Shown: positions 1-9,846 of the stretch, piece after piece
Layout of the letters: every line of letters starts with the position of its first letter
Numbering within the stretch: position 1 is the first letter of the stretch
Assembly: GCF_037392515.1 (NCBI RefSeq)
Contig: NC_090292.1
Coordinates: forward strand, 45,683,747-45,747,746
Source: Haliotis asinina
Taxonomy: Eukaryota > Mollusca > Gastropoda > Lepetellida > Haliotidae
Reading direction: 5' to 3'
Length of the DNA: 64,000 nt
Notes under the pieces: generated by a model
The model's database searches: none
Told to the model about the DNA's origin: nothing
The model's input: only the letters and a program-made list of their open reading frames with translations
Position numbers and translations under genes: made by a program

Positions 1-455
1 ACATGGTTGTCATTGTATCCCGAGGCACAGGGTTGTCACTGTATTTATATGCACAGTATTACTACTGTCTATAGGAATTCGTGGTTATGAGTGTATATAT
101 GGAGAAGGTTGTCACTATCTAGGGGCATAGCGTTACCACTGACTATAAGGACTCATTGTAGTCACTGTATCAAGGGGCACGGGGTAGTCACTGTGCCAAG
201 GGGCACAGGGTTGCTCACTGTGTCAAGGGGCGTAGGGTTGTCACTGTGTCAAGGGACGCAGGGTTGTCACTGTGTCAAGGGGCGTAGGGTTGTCACTGTG
301 TCAAGGGGCGTAGGGTTGTCACTGTGTCAAGGGGCACAGGGTTGTCACTGTGTCAAGGGGCGCAGGGTTGTCACTGTGTCAATGGGCGCAGGGTTGTCAC
401 TGTGTCAAGGGGCACAGGGTTGTCACTGTATCAAGGGGCACAGGGCGTGGTCGTA
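1..455. repeat. 26-bp minisatellite
   Basis: Tandem units of about 26 bp built on TGTCACTGTGTCAAGGGG followed by a short G-rich stretch. They are regular from about 150 to 455 and degenerate before that, and may continue left of the window. The period is not a multiple of three, so a three-unit (78-bp) superperiod stays open in two frames by chance. That is why spurious repetitive peptides appear here. Confidence 0.9.
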
Positions 456-511
456 AAAGTAAGGAATTTATGTGTTTTAAATTGTTTAACAGTCAGTTTA
501 AACTGCTATGA

Positions 512-775
512 GTGAGTTAAAATTTCACATCGCATCGGCAATATTGGTGCCATATAGCGATGGAAACAGGGTAATCAATTTAAATACCTGTTGACAAAGG
601 ACAGTGATACTATCAAAACTATCACAGATATGTACAGTTTGAAACAAGAAATCTAAACTACTAGATAGGTCGATACAATATAAAACGTGCTATAGATCGT
701 CAATAGCTGAATGTACATCATCATACTGGGGACCATGGGGACTTACGGTAGTTTTTCCTGCTTGTATTGCTATGA
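512..775 (-). repeat. Degraded 3' end of the resident LINE family (minus)
   Basis: Reads from GAGTGAGTTAAAATTTCACA through a CGGCAATATT core to GGGGACCATGGGGACTTACG. These are the same landmarks, in the same order, as the 3' UTR of the full LINE at 25052-31059. It is heavily mutated, so an old copy. Confidence 0.7.
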
Positions 776-932
776 GGCAGAGGTATTAGATACTCTATGT
801 ATTTAGTTTCCGTACCACATTTGTGATTTTGACAGGAAGGTTTCATAACCATTAACATTATGATTAACAATGGGCATCCTGATAAAAAATCAAAATGTGA
901 AAACAACTAAACGCACAGTGAGTGTAGATTTC
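776..932. other. No recognised feature
   Basis: Short AT-rich spacer between the degraded LINE tail and the tetranucleotide arrays. Nothing recognised. Confidence 0.5.
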
Positions 933-1194
933 GGCGAGTGAGTGAGTGAGTGAGTGAGTGAGTGAGTGAGTGAGTGAGTGAGTGAGTGAGTGAGTGAGTG
1001 AGTGAGTGAGTGAGTGAGTGAGTGAGTGAGTGAGTGAGTGAGTGAGTCAGTCAGTCAGTCAGTCAGTCAGTCAGTCAGTCAGTCAGTCAGTCAGTCAGTC
1101 AGTCAGTCAGTCAGTCAGTCAGTCAGTCAGTCAGTCAGTCAGTCAGTCAGTCAGTCAGAGAGCCAGTCAGTCAGTCAGTCAGTCAGTCAGTCAG
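933..1194. repeat. Paired tetranucleotide microsatellites (GTGA)n then (GTCA)n
   Basis: About 112 bp of pure GTGA switches at about 1045 into about 150 bp of GTCA with one imperfect unit (about 1158-1165). The GTGA half may descend from the microsatellite end of a LINE copy, as in the other minus-strand LINE tails here. The long Ser-Val-Ser-Gln frames across it are low-complexity artefacts. Confidence 0.95.
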
Positions 1195-1339
1195 TGGGTG
1201 TTTCTTTGGTATTTAGAAATAGTTCACAGCAGGATCACTTCTGGACAAGTAGCTATACACAGACGGAATGGAAAACACCGCAGCTGTGAGAAGAGGAACA
1301 GAGAACATTTGTATTTCACCAAATTGATTTTGTATATAC

Positions 1340-1998
1340 ATTCATTCGTCGCCGGCATCCTCGTCTCGAAAGGCAGGGGGGAACGGGGAAGGATCTCGTG
1401 TTGCTGTGCGGCTCGATCCTTGAGTGGTAGTCCTTGTTGCATGACGTGCACATGTAGTTGGTGGGGGCGCGTCCGGACACCGCTCGCTGCTTTCTCTCCG
1501 CTCTTTTGGAATGGGCCTGGACGCTTGCATCGGCTTTAGCCGTCGATGTGGGCTGCTATGAGGTCGCGACTGATGGTCTCTTTGAAGCGCAGCTGTGGTC
1601 GTCCGAGTGGTCGGGCGCTGTCACGCAGTTGATCAGTTCTGCATAGAGGATTTCTCTTGGAAGGTGACTGGGCCTCCATGCGATGAAATATGACCGAGCC
1701 AGAGGGGACGTCTTTGGATGAGCATTGAAGGGGTGGAAACTGGGCACCTTGCACTAAAATGTTGGTCTTCTTGAAGCTAATCGTCAGTCCAAACTCCTTG
1801 CGGGAATCGGGGAGCATGTCGACGAGTCACTGTAGACCTTCCTCGCTATGAGATGTTGCAGCAGCGTCGCTAGCAAACAGGAACTCACATATGAGGACCT
1901 CGTAGGTTTTGGTCTTGACGTGGAGCCTAACGATGTTGAAGAGCTTACCTTCTTGCCCCTTTCGGATGTACACGCCCTCGTCACAGTCGGCAAAAGCA
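1340..1998 (-). mobile_element. LINE relic, 3' part of ORF2 (a second LINE family)
   Basis: On the minus strand, in pieces and several frames, are blocks typical of the C-terminal half of a widespread metazoan LINE reverse transcriptase. They are VYIRKGQEGKLFN, then FASDAAATSHSEE where FADD/YADD is expected, then EFGLTISFKKTNIL, then GRPQLRFKETISRDL, and a degenerate Cys/His-rich tail near 1345-1450. The stretch between ISFKKTN and the GRPQLRFK block is shortened, so there is an internal deletion. The catalytic YADD is replaced by FASD. It is unrelated at sequence level to the I-group LINE that dominates the window. Old and dead. Confidence 0.75.
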
Positions 1999-2019
1999 TA
2001 CTGGGGGAATATACTGTGA

Positions 2020-2260
2020 TACTTTCAGCTTATTGTATGTGTATGTGTGTGATGCTCTCAGCTTATTGTATGCATGTGTGTGTGATGCTCTCAGCTTATT
2101 GTATGTATATATGTGTGATGCTGTCAGCTTATTGTATGTATATATGTGCGATGAACTCAGCTATTGTATGTATATGTGTGTGATGCTCTCAGCTTATTGT
2201 ATGTATATGTGTGAGATGCTGTCGGCCTATTGTATGTATGTACGTGTGGTGATTGTTGTG
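2020..2260. repeat. 33-bp minisatellite
   Basis: Seven units of 33 bp (one of 32) built on TCAGCTTATTGTATG, starting near 2025, 2058, 2091, 2124, 2157, 2189 and 2221. Because 33 is a multiple of three, the repeat stays open and gives Met-Leu-Ser-Ala-Tyr-Cys-type peptides. There is no start or splice context to suggest a gene. Confidence 0.9.
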
Positions 2261-2275
2261 ATATAATTTATGTTT

Positions 2276-2329
2276 AAGACAGACAGACAGACAGACAGAC
2301 AGACGGATGGATGGATGGATGGATGGATG

Positions 2330-2371
<42 letters not shown>

Positions 2372-2372
2372 A
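2276..2372. repeat. Compound microsatellite (ACAG)n(GATG)n(GATA)n
   Basis: Three successive pure tetranucleotide arrays directly after the 33-bp minisatellite. Confidence 0.95.
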
Positions 2373-3740
2373 TTCAGACATGTTACCTAAAATAAGTGGC
2401 TTTATCTATCATACAAGATAATTCAGTCAATGAGGGGAATACACTTGCCCTTATGGGGGGTTAAATGCCATTCGAGATTCGAAGCCATACTCTCCGAATA
2501 ATGCACCTAATCGCCAACGCACAATATCAACGAACTCACCTACTCACATTTACAGACAATAAATAGGTCACGTCTTACTGAGTTTTCAGGGACTATACAA
2601 GCTCTGCATATTTGCTTTATTCAAAATGTGTCACCAGTTCAAATCTCCCCATGCATAAACGTTACTGTACCGGGCATGAAGCGTCATATCAGTACTTCAT
2701 GTATATATGATGATATATAACAAATGCAACTTTCTTTATATGCATCTATATGCTGACACGAGTGATATATGTGTTACTGGGAATATCAATAATCAGGGAA
2801 AATGCATAATCCCTGAAAAGTTAAGGTAACATGTGCAATGTCTGATTCCCTCATGGAATATACGTAATACCTGAAATGTTGAGAAATTATACATTTTCCC
2901 TGGTTTTAGGAGAGCTTTTTAGACATATTCCCTGAAACTGTTTGTAAGTTTAAATGCTTAACTTTTCATTGTAGCACCATCAGTTTTTGATGGAGGATTT
3001 ATTTCACATACATGTAGAATAACACAAAGTGAAACAGAAACATTTTCAAAGCAAATAAGATCACCACGTACATGTATTTCCTTTATTTTGCATGTAACAA
3101 AACAATGACACCATGAAATGCACAAAACTTTTATCTTGAAACATATACAGTGGTTTGTTTGGCATTTCTTTTTTGACCCAGCACAGGTACAACGGACAAA
3201 AGCTGAACAGCTTGTTGAATGTGAAACACAATGAAGCGTAGGTATACAGTACACTGCAATCACAGGCAGTGTGATAACACACCAGACGGACCAGCTCATA
3301 TAACCATGGCCGTGCCTTTTATTTTACCAGGGTTCTTTCAGCTCTCTTTTTTACGATGAGCTGATCATTATCAGTGATTCAGTGACTCGAATGTTTTTCT
3401 TTTCTTTTTTAGTGTCTGTAGGGCCGCAAGATAAGTCCCCTGCCAGTAGACGGAGGCTTATGACATAATCCAATGTCAACACCCTTGACAGTTGTGTTTA
3501 TCTTGCAAGTGATAGGAAAACTATGTTGACCTGCTTAGAGAACTGTGCTTTGCATAACATAAAATAGGGTTATGAATACTTTGGAGGTATTTTGTGCTGT
3601 GTGTAATGCGCCAGGACTAGGATTTACTGCCTGATGCGGTAAGTGAGTCATTTGTGTGATTTTGTAAGTGTTATGTAGTTTTCCAGTTGCGTATTGAAAA
3701 CAACTATCACATGACATCACAGTAGAACCTTTTGTTCAAG
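2373..3740. other. Non-coding stretch, nothing recognised
   Basis: AT-rich sequence. Short imperfect copies of a TCCCTGAAA-like word recur between 2790 and 2940. The open frames around 2958-3299 and 3535-3720 on the minus strand show no domain, and no neighbouring exon joins them. Confidence 0.5.
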
Positions 3741-4440
3741 CGAAGACGAAATCCTCTCAATGTGTTGCGTTTTGATATCAGTCGGAACATCTTGTGTAAA
3801 CCAAGTTAGTATCAGTCTCTTAATCTTGTGTCATGCAAATGTCACCAGTGAAAAGGTGTTAGATCATGTACAGGAGACCTGGTATCAGTCGGTACATCTT
3901 GTGTCATGAAAGCGCCTGCAGTCAAAAGGTTTTAGATCATGTACAGGAGAGCTAGTATCAGTCTTTACATCTTGTGTCATGCAAATGTCATCAGTGAGAA
4001 GGTGTTAGATCATGCACAGGAGAGCTAGTATCAGTCGGTACATCTTGTGTCATGCAAATGTCATCAGTGAGAAGGTTTTAGATCATGTACAGGAGAGCTA
4101 GTATCAGTCGGTACATCTTGTGTCATGCAAATGTCATCAGTGAGAAGGTGTTAGATCATGTACAGGAGAGTTGGTACCAGTCGGTACATCTTGTGTCATG
4201 CAAATGTCATCAGTGAGAAGGTGTTAGATCATGTACAGGAGAGTTGGTACCAGTCGGTACATCATGTCTCAACGTCATCAGAGATAAAGTGTTAGATCAT
4301 CTATAGTGAGTTAGTATCCGTCGGTACATCTTGTGTCAGCCAAATGTCAGGTGTGTCTGTGAGAACGTGTTGGATAATCAACATTTGAAATGGCATCAGT
4401 CGGTACACCTTGTGTCAACCAAGATGGGTATCAATTCCAC
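3740..4440. repeat. 73-bp tandem repeat upstream of the TMEM272-like gene
   Basis: AGATCATGTACAGGAGAGCT recurs at 3861, 3934, 4007, 4080, 4153 and 4226, a strict 73-bp spacing. Degenerate copies extend left to about 3740 and right to about 4440. Each unit also contains TCGGTACATCTTGTGTCATG. The array ends about 60 bp before the proposed start codon at 4503, so it lies in the 5' UTR or promoter region of that gene. Confidence 0.9.
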
Positions 4441-4502
4441 TAACTTTGGATTGGGAACTTTTATGTTACAGGTAGCACATACTTGGGAACGTCTTGAAGA
4501 TC

Positions 4503-7500
4503 ATGGCACAGGAAAGCAACTATGAACAGTTTGATGATGGAGGTAACGTTACTGAGATATATTCCCCCATAGGCCTTCATGTTGACAGTACCCTAGCTCG
4601 AATGTTGAAACCAATCTTCATTAGGTATAGATGGTACATAGAAGAAAGTGATAGACACTGTATAAGTTATATAAGTCGAGCACCACTGATGGAGACTATG
4701 AGCAGTTGGTGTGTAGACATCATAGACTGTGAAGTGGATCAGGTCGGGACCCACCGTTTGAAACTAATGCTCAACTGGCATAGTGTTAGATATTAAAGAA
4801 AATCTAAGGTTGGGCATCAGTTTTTGAAAACGATGCTCGACTGGCACAGAGGTAGAGATCATTATTGAACTCAAATCGGGCACCAGTGTTAGAAACGAAT
4901 GGTATCAGTGGTGATAGTAAGTCGCCATTTACACATATCCATGCAACTATTGCTTGGTCAAGGCGCTGGTATTTGTTTCCCTCCATCTTTGGATGTCCGT
5001 CTCAGCGCCACAACGTCTTATCAATCTCAACTACATCGGAGTATACAACTCTTGCAGCCACGCACCGAGTTTTATTGAGGCTGTCTCATCCTGACGAGGT
5101 ACCGAATTCACAGTTGGGTGGATTGGGGCACATGGTCACAGCACTTTGTCCACGTTTACTGCACGTTGCTGTATCCGCAACCAGGAGTATGCACGTATTC
5201 ATGTGGCCACCATCTGGCCACATAACAGCTGATTCGTGGGTTCTTACACTGTGGGTTGTGACAACAGGGAAAGAGTCTGCACACAAAGTTGACTCCAAGG
5301 TTTTTCACATCCTGTCTCAGGTGGGCTTGATCCCGACCCCTCAACTTGGCTGGATCAGTAGTCTGGCGCTTTAGCCAGCTCCCCCACCGCGCCCCTATCA
5401 ATCCAAACTAATGTTCAGAAATAACACTGACAACAGCCTTTCATTTGTTTTGAAAACCATGATTGGTACATAACGGCCATAACAGAATAGTTGCAACAAT
5501 CACCATTATCATCTGACATTCCGATCCCCATAGATACATTTCGCTCAGTTTGGCACATCTCAGACTGAGACTCCATGGTCGCTTGGGTGTTGTTTGGCGG
5601 TAAAAATACAACTGACTGATATGACGTCCTGTTTGTTTTCATAGTATAAATAGGAATCAAGAACACTGACGAATGCACGATGTTTCTCAAAATGTCCAAA
5701 ACATTTCAGAGACACTAAATATGTGATCATGTTTGTGTTTCAGGTTACGCCGTTACCAGTGCATCTGGAAAAGGTATGAATCTAATTGATTACAATTTTA
5801 GTCGTGTGACAAAGAAGATATGATACCTTCAGTACAAATGAAGACAATGGCGGGAACAGTCCCATGTTTTTTTTCATTGTTTATCGTCACACTCAGCTGC
5901 ATTCCACTCATATATCGGCCGTCTTTAAGTAATCCAGTGATTAACATCATGAGCATCGATCTCTGGAAATCGGATACGTTGACAAGTGTCAACCAAGTCA
6001 GCAAACCTGGCCGATCCCGTTAATTGGCCCGATCGCATTCTAATCACAGTAAAAACATTTCTGAGCCAGAAGCGCCGGTTGTATAGCCCAATGGCTACAC
6101 TCAGGGAGCAAAGTGTGAATGTGTGAAGTACATTTCCGAACATCTATGAAAACAATGACCAGTTATATTATATTGAGAACAAGGTAGATTAAACATACAC
6201 TGTTTCTACTATAGTCCGTTTTTTATATTATATCGTCCTCTACTGTTAAACTGTTTTAGAGTTAATTACTACTTTTAAATATCTGTCTGCAATGAGCTAG
6301 TCGTTTTACTGTCCTTCGTTCACCGATATTTTATCATTCACTGGAATGTATAATATCAATGATTCTTGCCACGATATGGCTGAAATATTGCCGATGTGAC
6401 GTTAAATATTAACTCACTCACTCTAATTTAGTCATCAAAGTGGAGCACCCTTAATAATAATACTAGCTTCTGTAGAAACATTGCGTGTGGTGTGCAACGA
6501 CAACGAATACTACTATCTGACTTTTATACTTGTATATTTCAGTGTTTTACAATGTCTATGCTGTCTTATGCATGACGCAATGTACCGCCATGATAATCAC
6601 AGGTAAACAAAACCAGCTTTGAACGGTGTTTATATCCATGATGACATGATGAAATGTGCGACCCTGCGTTCTATGCTCCCTGTGAGATGGACAGAACTAT
6701 ATGCTATAATCACCTGTTTAAAATGTAATTTTACTTCTTTTTTATGGCAAATGACCATAGTCATACATGTCTTGAGGGGGTAAAATGAACCTGTAAAATA
6801 CACACGCACTGTGTATTCATTGTACGCTCTGGTCCAAGGTGGGTGCACTGGGACCGACAACGGTCAGTGTTAGACAGTCACCATGTTTTGCTTTACCTCT
6901 GGTAAAGAAGCCCACCTAATAAAGCCCCGGGACACCCCATAATGTCTTTAACAATGCCGGCTATGGCGTTCAGTAACAACATTGGATTATCTGTCCTTGT
7001 ATTTATCATGATGTCAGGTGTAATCCTCATAGCGTACCTGACCAATGTGCATGCACAAGTACAGACAGAATGAAGAAAGATCTGTATAATCGGACACTAA
7101 TCCTGTGTATACATGTTTTATATATTCCAGGTGCACTGTACTTTGGCGACTGCCCAGGGAGTAACATACTAAATATATACCTGATCGTGCAAGGTGCTCT
7201 CCTCACCATCATTCCAGTCCTGCTATGCAGTGTGTTCAGATATGGTTGCCCCATGAAAAAGTTACATTACTACACTGCTTGTGTCACAGCAGGGATTTTG
7301 TGTACTGGCTGCCTAATTGCAGGTTCGTCTAAACCGTGTTATGCTTTTACACTGAAGAGTCATGTACCTTCTGTGATTGCTTGGGAACATACGCGCGATG
7401 ACACAGATATAATCCTTTCTGTATCTGTTTTCTGTAAAGCTACATCACACACAAAAGTCCAATATTAATAAAACAAAATAATCATTAACAAAGTAAAGAT

Positions 7501-7820
7501 GACATTTATTTCATAGAGGTTAATGATGCTATGTTTTATGGAATGTGACAATTCAGTCTATGGTGATTATGGGTGACTAAACAATTAAAATCAAAATAAA
7601 ATTGTCTGGAATCGGTAACAGATGTTGCTGTCTCTTTCCAGGTAGTCACTGGCACGATGTAGCTGAATGCAAGTCGTCCACATTATATAGGATTGCACTC
7701 GGGTTCATTCTGTGCACTTGGCTGTTTAATGGTGTCTACTTGGCCATGTCATTGATATACCGCTGTGTTTGTGTGAGACGAACAAATGATAGAGAAGAGA
7801 ACTATGTAAGCCGTTTTTGA
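4503..7820 (+). CDS. TMEM272-like four-pass membrane protein, five exons
   Basis: Coding exons 4503-4542, 5744-5773, 6543-6602, 7131-7322 and 7642-7820 (stop TGA) join with every junction in phase 1 and GT-AG ends. They total 501 nt, or 166 aa. The start follows CTTGAAGATC and is the first ATG in frame. The short acidic N-terminus MAQESNYEQFDDG precedes a 30-nt microexon. Four hydrophobic segments follow: exon 3; residues after GALYFGDCPGSN (IYLIVQGALL...); the HYYTACVTAGILC segment; and the last-exon segment YRIALGFILCTWLFNGVYL. The GDCP..xxIxIYLIVxG pattern between segments 1 and 2 and the four-segment layout fit the TMEM272-like family, whose function is unknown. A basic tail (CVCVRRTNDREE) ends the protein. 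Intron 2 carries SINE and LINE remnants. Family call moderate, exon structure good. Confidence 0.7.
4640..4900. repeat. Degenerate short tandem repeat in intron 1
   Basis: Three loose copies of a unit containing GGGCATCAG / GAAACTAATGCTCAACTGGC-like words between about 4690 and 4900. They probably descend from the same repeat field as the 73-bp array. Confidence 0.4.
5090..5399 (-). repeat. tRNA-derived SINE
   Basis: The minus strand begins at about 5399 with GGGGCGCGGTGGGGGAGCTG, then GGCTAAAGCGC (A-box-like), a CTACTGATCC anticodon-arm-like region and GGGGTCGGGATCAAGCCC (B-box-like). This order is that of a tRNA. The tRNA-like head is followed by an unrelated body to about 5090. No CCA or clean acceptor stem closes it, so it is a SINE and not a tRNA gene. 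It lies in intron 1 of the TMEM272-like gene, antisense to it. Confidence 0.6.
5930..6022 (-). repeat. Fragment of the 47-kb SINE type
   Basis: CCAGTGATTAACATCATGAG, GTCAACCAAGTCAGC and GATCCCGTTA appear in the same order as in the SINE copies at 46375-46625 and 47110-47430. Diverged fragment. Confidence 0.65.
6200..6425 (+). repeat. LINE 3'-end copy
   Basis: A degenerate 3' UTR ends in CACGATATGGCTGAAATATT, CCGATGTGACGTTAAATATT and AACTCACTCACTC. This is the terminal signature of the full LINE at 15716-21798. 5'-truncated insertion in an intron. Confidence 0.75.
6942..7017 (+). CDS. Candidate alternative first exon of the TMEM272-like gene
   Basis: ATG at 6942 opens 25 codons (MSLTMPAMAFSNNIGLSV and on) that are strongly hydrophobic and end at a GT donor (7018) in phase 1. 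That is exactly the phase accepted by the exon at 7131. It would replace the first three exons and supply a different first membrane segment. An in-frame stop at 6903 and the lack of a phase-1 acceptor mean it can only be a first exon. It could also be chance intron sequence. Confidence 0.35.
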
Positions 7821-7944
7821 AAAATACTGTGATAATGTTCTCATGATTAAAACATTTTCTGTGAAAACGAACTGTGAGTGTTTGGACTGTTGACCGAGAT
7901 GAAATTGTTAAAACAGAAAATCACATTGGCAGTATTTCAGTAGG

Positions 7945-8145
7945 ACTGGACGGTACGTATAATGTGTGTGAGTTGGGTAGCCATGTTTAACTGCGCCATG
8001 ACATCTCAGTGAGCTGGCACTATAAAACCAGGTGAAGTCTGGACTAGTACAAGCAGCGATACAACATACACAAGCACGCCGTCACATCAGAGAAGTATTT
8101 CCAAGTACGATGTTAAACCCCATCTCACCTCGGGACTCACCCAAG
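7945..8145. repeat. Repeat unit A, copy 1
   Basis: Aligns by eye with 9128-9350: both have AATGTGTGTGAGTTGGGTA, ACTGCGCCAT, CATCTCAGTGAG, the GGACTAGTACAAGCAGC-type block and a CATCTCACCT end. It contains an ACTATAAAACC motif that could be a TATA box but is not accompanied by an obvious gene start. Confidence 0.75.
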
Positions 8146-8149
8146 CGTA

Positions 8150-8617
8150 AATTTTCAGACCGTGTACACATATTCACGGTCAATCTGGTCCCAAAACTAT
8201 CAAAGTGAAATTTAAACTTACCAGTATTTTAAACGTAGTATTTTTGTCATTTTAAATTTCGGCTACATTTTCCTACAATCGCCAGCGGCTGAAGGGAAGG
8301 TGTAAATCCAGCTAGGGCCCATGCAGGTAGCAAAAGTACTGTAGTCCCCATGGTCCCTACTATAATGATCTACCTTCAGCTGTTGGTGGCCTGTAGCCTA
8401 TTTTTACATTATGTATTGCCCAAATTGTGCTGTTAGTTTTAACTCCATATGCTAGTTTTAAATTCGAATTGCGATACTCCAGTTATTTAATCGTATTTTG
8501 ACAACGGGTTTTATTACATATACATAATATTATTCTTTATAATCATATTTGCTCTCGTCACGATATGGCTGAAATATTGCAGATGTGACGTTAAATTATA
8601 ACTCACTCACTCACTCA
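8150..8617 (+). repeat. LINE 3'-end copy inserted between units A and B
   Basis: Carries the 3' UTR landmarks in order: CAGCGGCTGAAGGGA, CCCATGCAGGTAGCAAA, GTCCCCATGGTCCCT, GATCTACCTTCAGCTGTTGG, TCGTCACGATATGGCTGAAA and (ACTC)n. The second A-B block has no such insert, so this copy arrived after or at the block duplication. Confidence 0.85.
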
Positions 8618-8659
8618 GTCTGGTTCTACAAAGATATCCATACAGACCATGACGTTAAC

Positions 8660-8722
8660 AACCTACATCAGCCTCCTGTACATCAGCCTCCTGTACATCA
8701 GCCTCCTGTACATCAGCCTCCT
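8660..8722. repeat. 15-bp minisatellite
   Basis: Four copies of CATCAGCCTCCTGTA. Confidence 0.9.
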
Positions 8723-8877
8723 TTCCACAAGGTTTTGCGCCAACGTAAACATTCAGTTAAATCCCGTTGCATTCGAAAGGACCTTTACAAATGATTCGAC
8801 TATGCATAATACAATACTCCAGTTCCATTGAAGTGAAACTGTACGTTCAGCGCATCAAACTTTAATTTTAGTTTTTC

Positions 8878-8972
8878 ATGCTGAATTTTCCCGTATCTTT
8901 GATCTAACTTGTACACACTGTGGGTCATGATGACTTTCTAAAATACATCCATTATAGTCAGGGTTATAGCCC
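8878..8972. repeat. Repeat unit B, copy 1
   Basis: Matches 9366-9472: GCTGAATTTTCCCGTATCTT, TTGATCTAAC, CATGATGACTTTCTAAAAT and TATAGTCAGGGTTATA are shared. Confidence 0.75.
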
Positions 8973-8982
8973 CAGACTCCCC

Positions 8983-9124
8983 TCCTCCACGGACACAGGG
9001 CCGCAACCCACGGCAAACGGGTTGGTGGACCAAATATGCCCCGGGTCCACAATGGGGATGTCGGCGAGCTCTTGGCGTTGCCGGGCACCCACCAGGAGGA
9101 GGTGGTTCGCCACGGGTGTCATTT
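8983..9124 (-). repeat. Isolated piece of the LINE 5' end
   Basis: Reverse complement of the first about 140 bp of the full LINE (15716 onward): CACGGACACAGGGCCGCAAC, GGTTGGTGGACCAAATAT, GTCGGCGAGCTCTTGGCGTT and CGCCACGGGTG. LINEs normally leave 3' ends, so a lone 5' end is unusual. Confidence 0.85.
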
Positions 9125-9127
9125 TAT

Positions 9128-9350
9128 GGAATGGACTAGTCCATCAGCACAATGTGTGTGAGTTGGGTATCCATGCTTAACTGCGCCATAACATCTCAGT
9201 GAGTTGGTAGCTGAAAACCAGTTTTAGATTGGGCTAGTACGAGCAGCCACACAAGCAGACGCATGCACGTCTTCATATAAGTGATGCAGTCTTAAGTACG
9301 ATGATAAACTCCATGTTACAACATCTCACCTGGGACAAACCCAAGTAGGT
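9128..9350. repeat. Repeat unit A, copy 2
   Basis: Second copy of the block at 7945-8145, here followed after only about 20 bp by unit B copy 2. Confidence 0.75.
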
Positions 9351-9365
9351 ATTTTTAACTCTAAG

Positions 9366-9472
9366 TCACGCTGAATTTCCCCATAGCTTTGATCTAACCT
9401 GTAAACACCATGGGCCATGATGACTTCCTAAAATGTCCCTAGCATGGCTTTTATAGTCAGGGTTATAATCGA
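9366..9472. repeat. Repeat unit B, copy 2
   Basis: Second copy of the block at 8878-8972. Confidence 0.75.
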
Positions 9473-9846
9473 TAACGTATTGCTGCTTCGTTACTTTTGA
9501 ATTAAACATGCAAAGAACCTGGCAAAGTGGCAGCGATCCATGCTATGCAAGTGGAAATGAACAATGTAACCACACTTGAACACAACAGCTGATGTAAGTT
9601 ACTTTTTAAAACTCGTCTAGTTCCAGTTTCTTTCAAAATTATATTCAAAATACAAAGCAACATTGTACGTTGAGTGTTTTCCCTGTGGTGCTATTGACAT
9701 GTGAACAAAAATCAACTTTCAACGTGTAAAGACGTGTGATATGAGCCACTTGTGTGCGACCAGCTTCTGTTGCTCAGCGATGTAGAACCCATTTCAGAGA
9801 TCTTGGCAAAGTGTCGGAAAACAAGACGACCCATCAGTGACTGGCA

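Noticed and set aside
1038-1539. Long frames of Ser-Val-Ser-Gln repeats
   Set aside because: They are translations of the (GTCA)n microsatellite running into a LINE relic. No gene context.
3740-4340. CRISPR-like array of evenly spaced repeats
   Set aside because: The whole 73-bp unit is repeated, with no unique spacers, and the genome is animal. It is a minisatellite.
4865-5374. 169-codon frame on the plus strand
   Set aside because: Lies mostly antisense to a tRNA-derived SINE and has no domain.
5325-5399. tRNA gene on the minus strand
   Set aside because: A- and B-box-like motifs are present, but the acceptor stem does not pair and a long unrelated body follows. SINE head instead.
7070-7468. 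132-codon open frame taken as a whole gene
   Set aside because: Only 7131-7322 is exon. The flanks are intron, as shown by splice sites and the phase-matched next exon at 7642.
7945-9350. TATAAAA in repeat A as the lectin promoter
   Set aside because: The block is duplicated. The TATA is only in copy 1 and far from the 9847 start, with no other promoter evidence.
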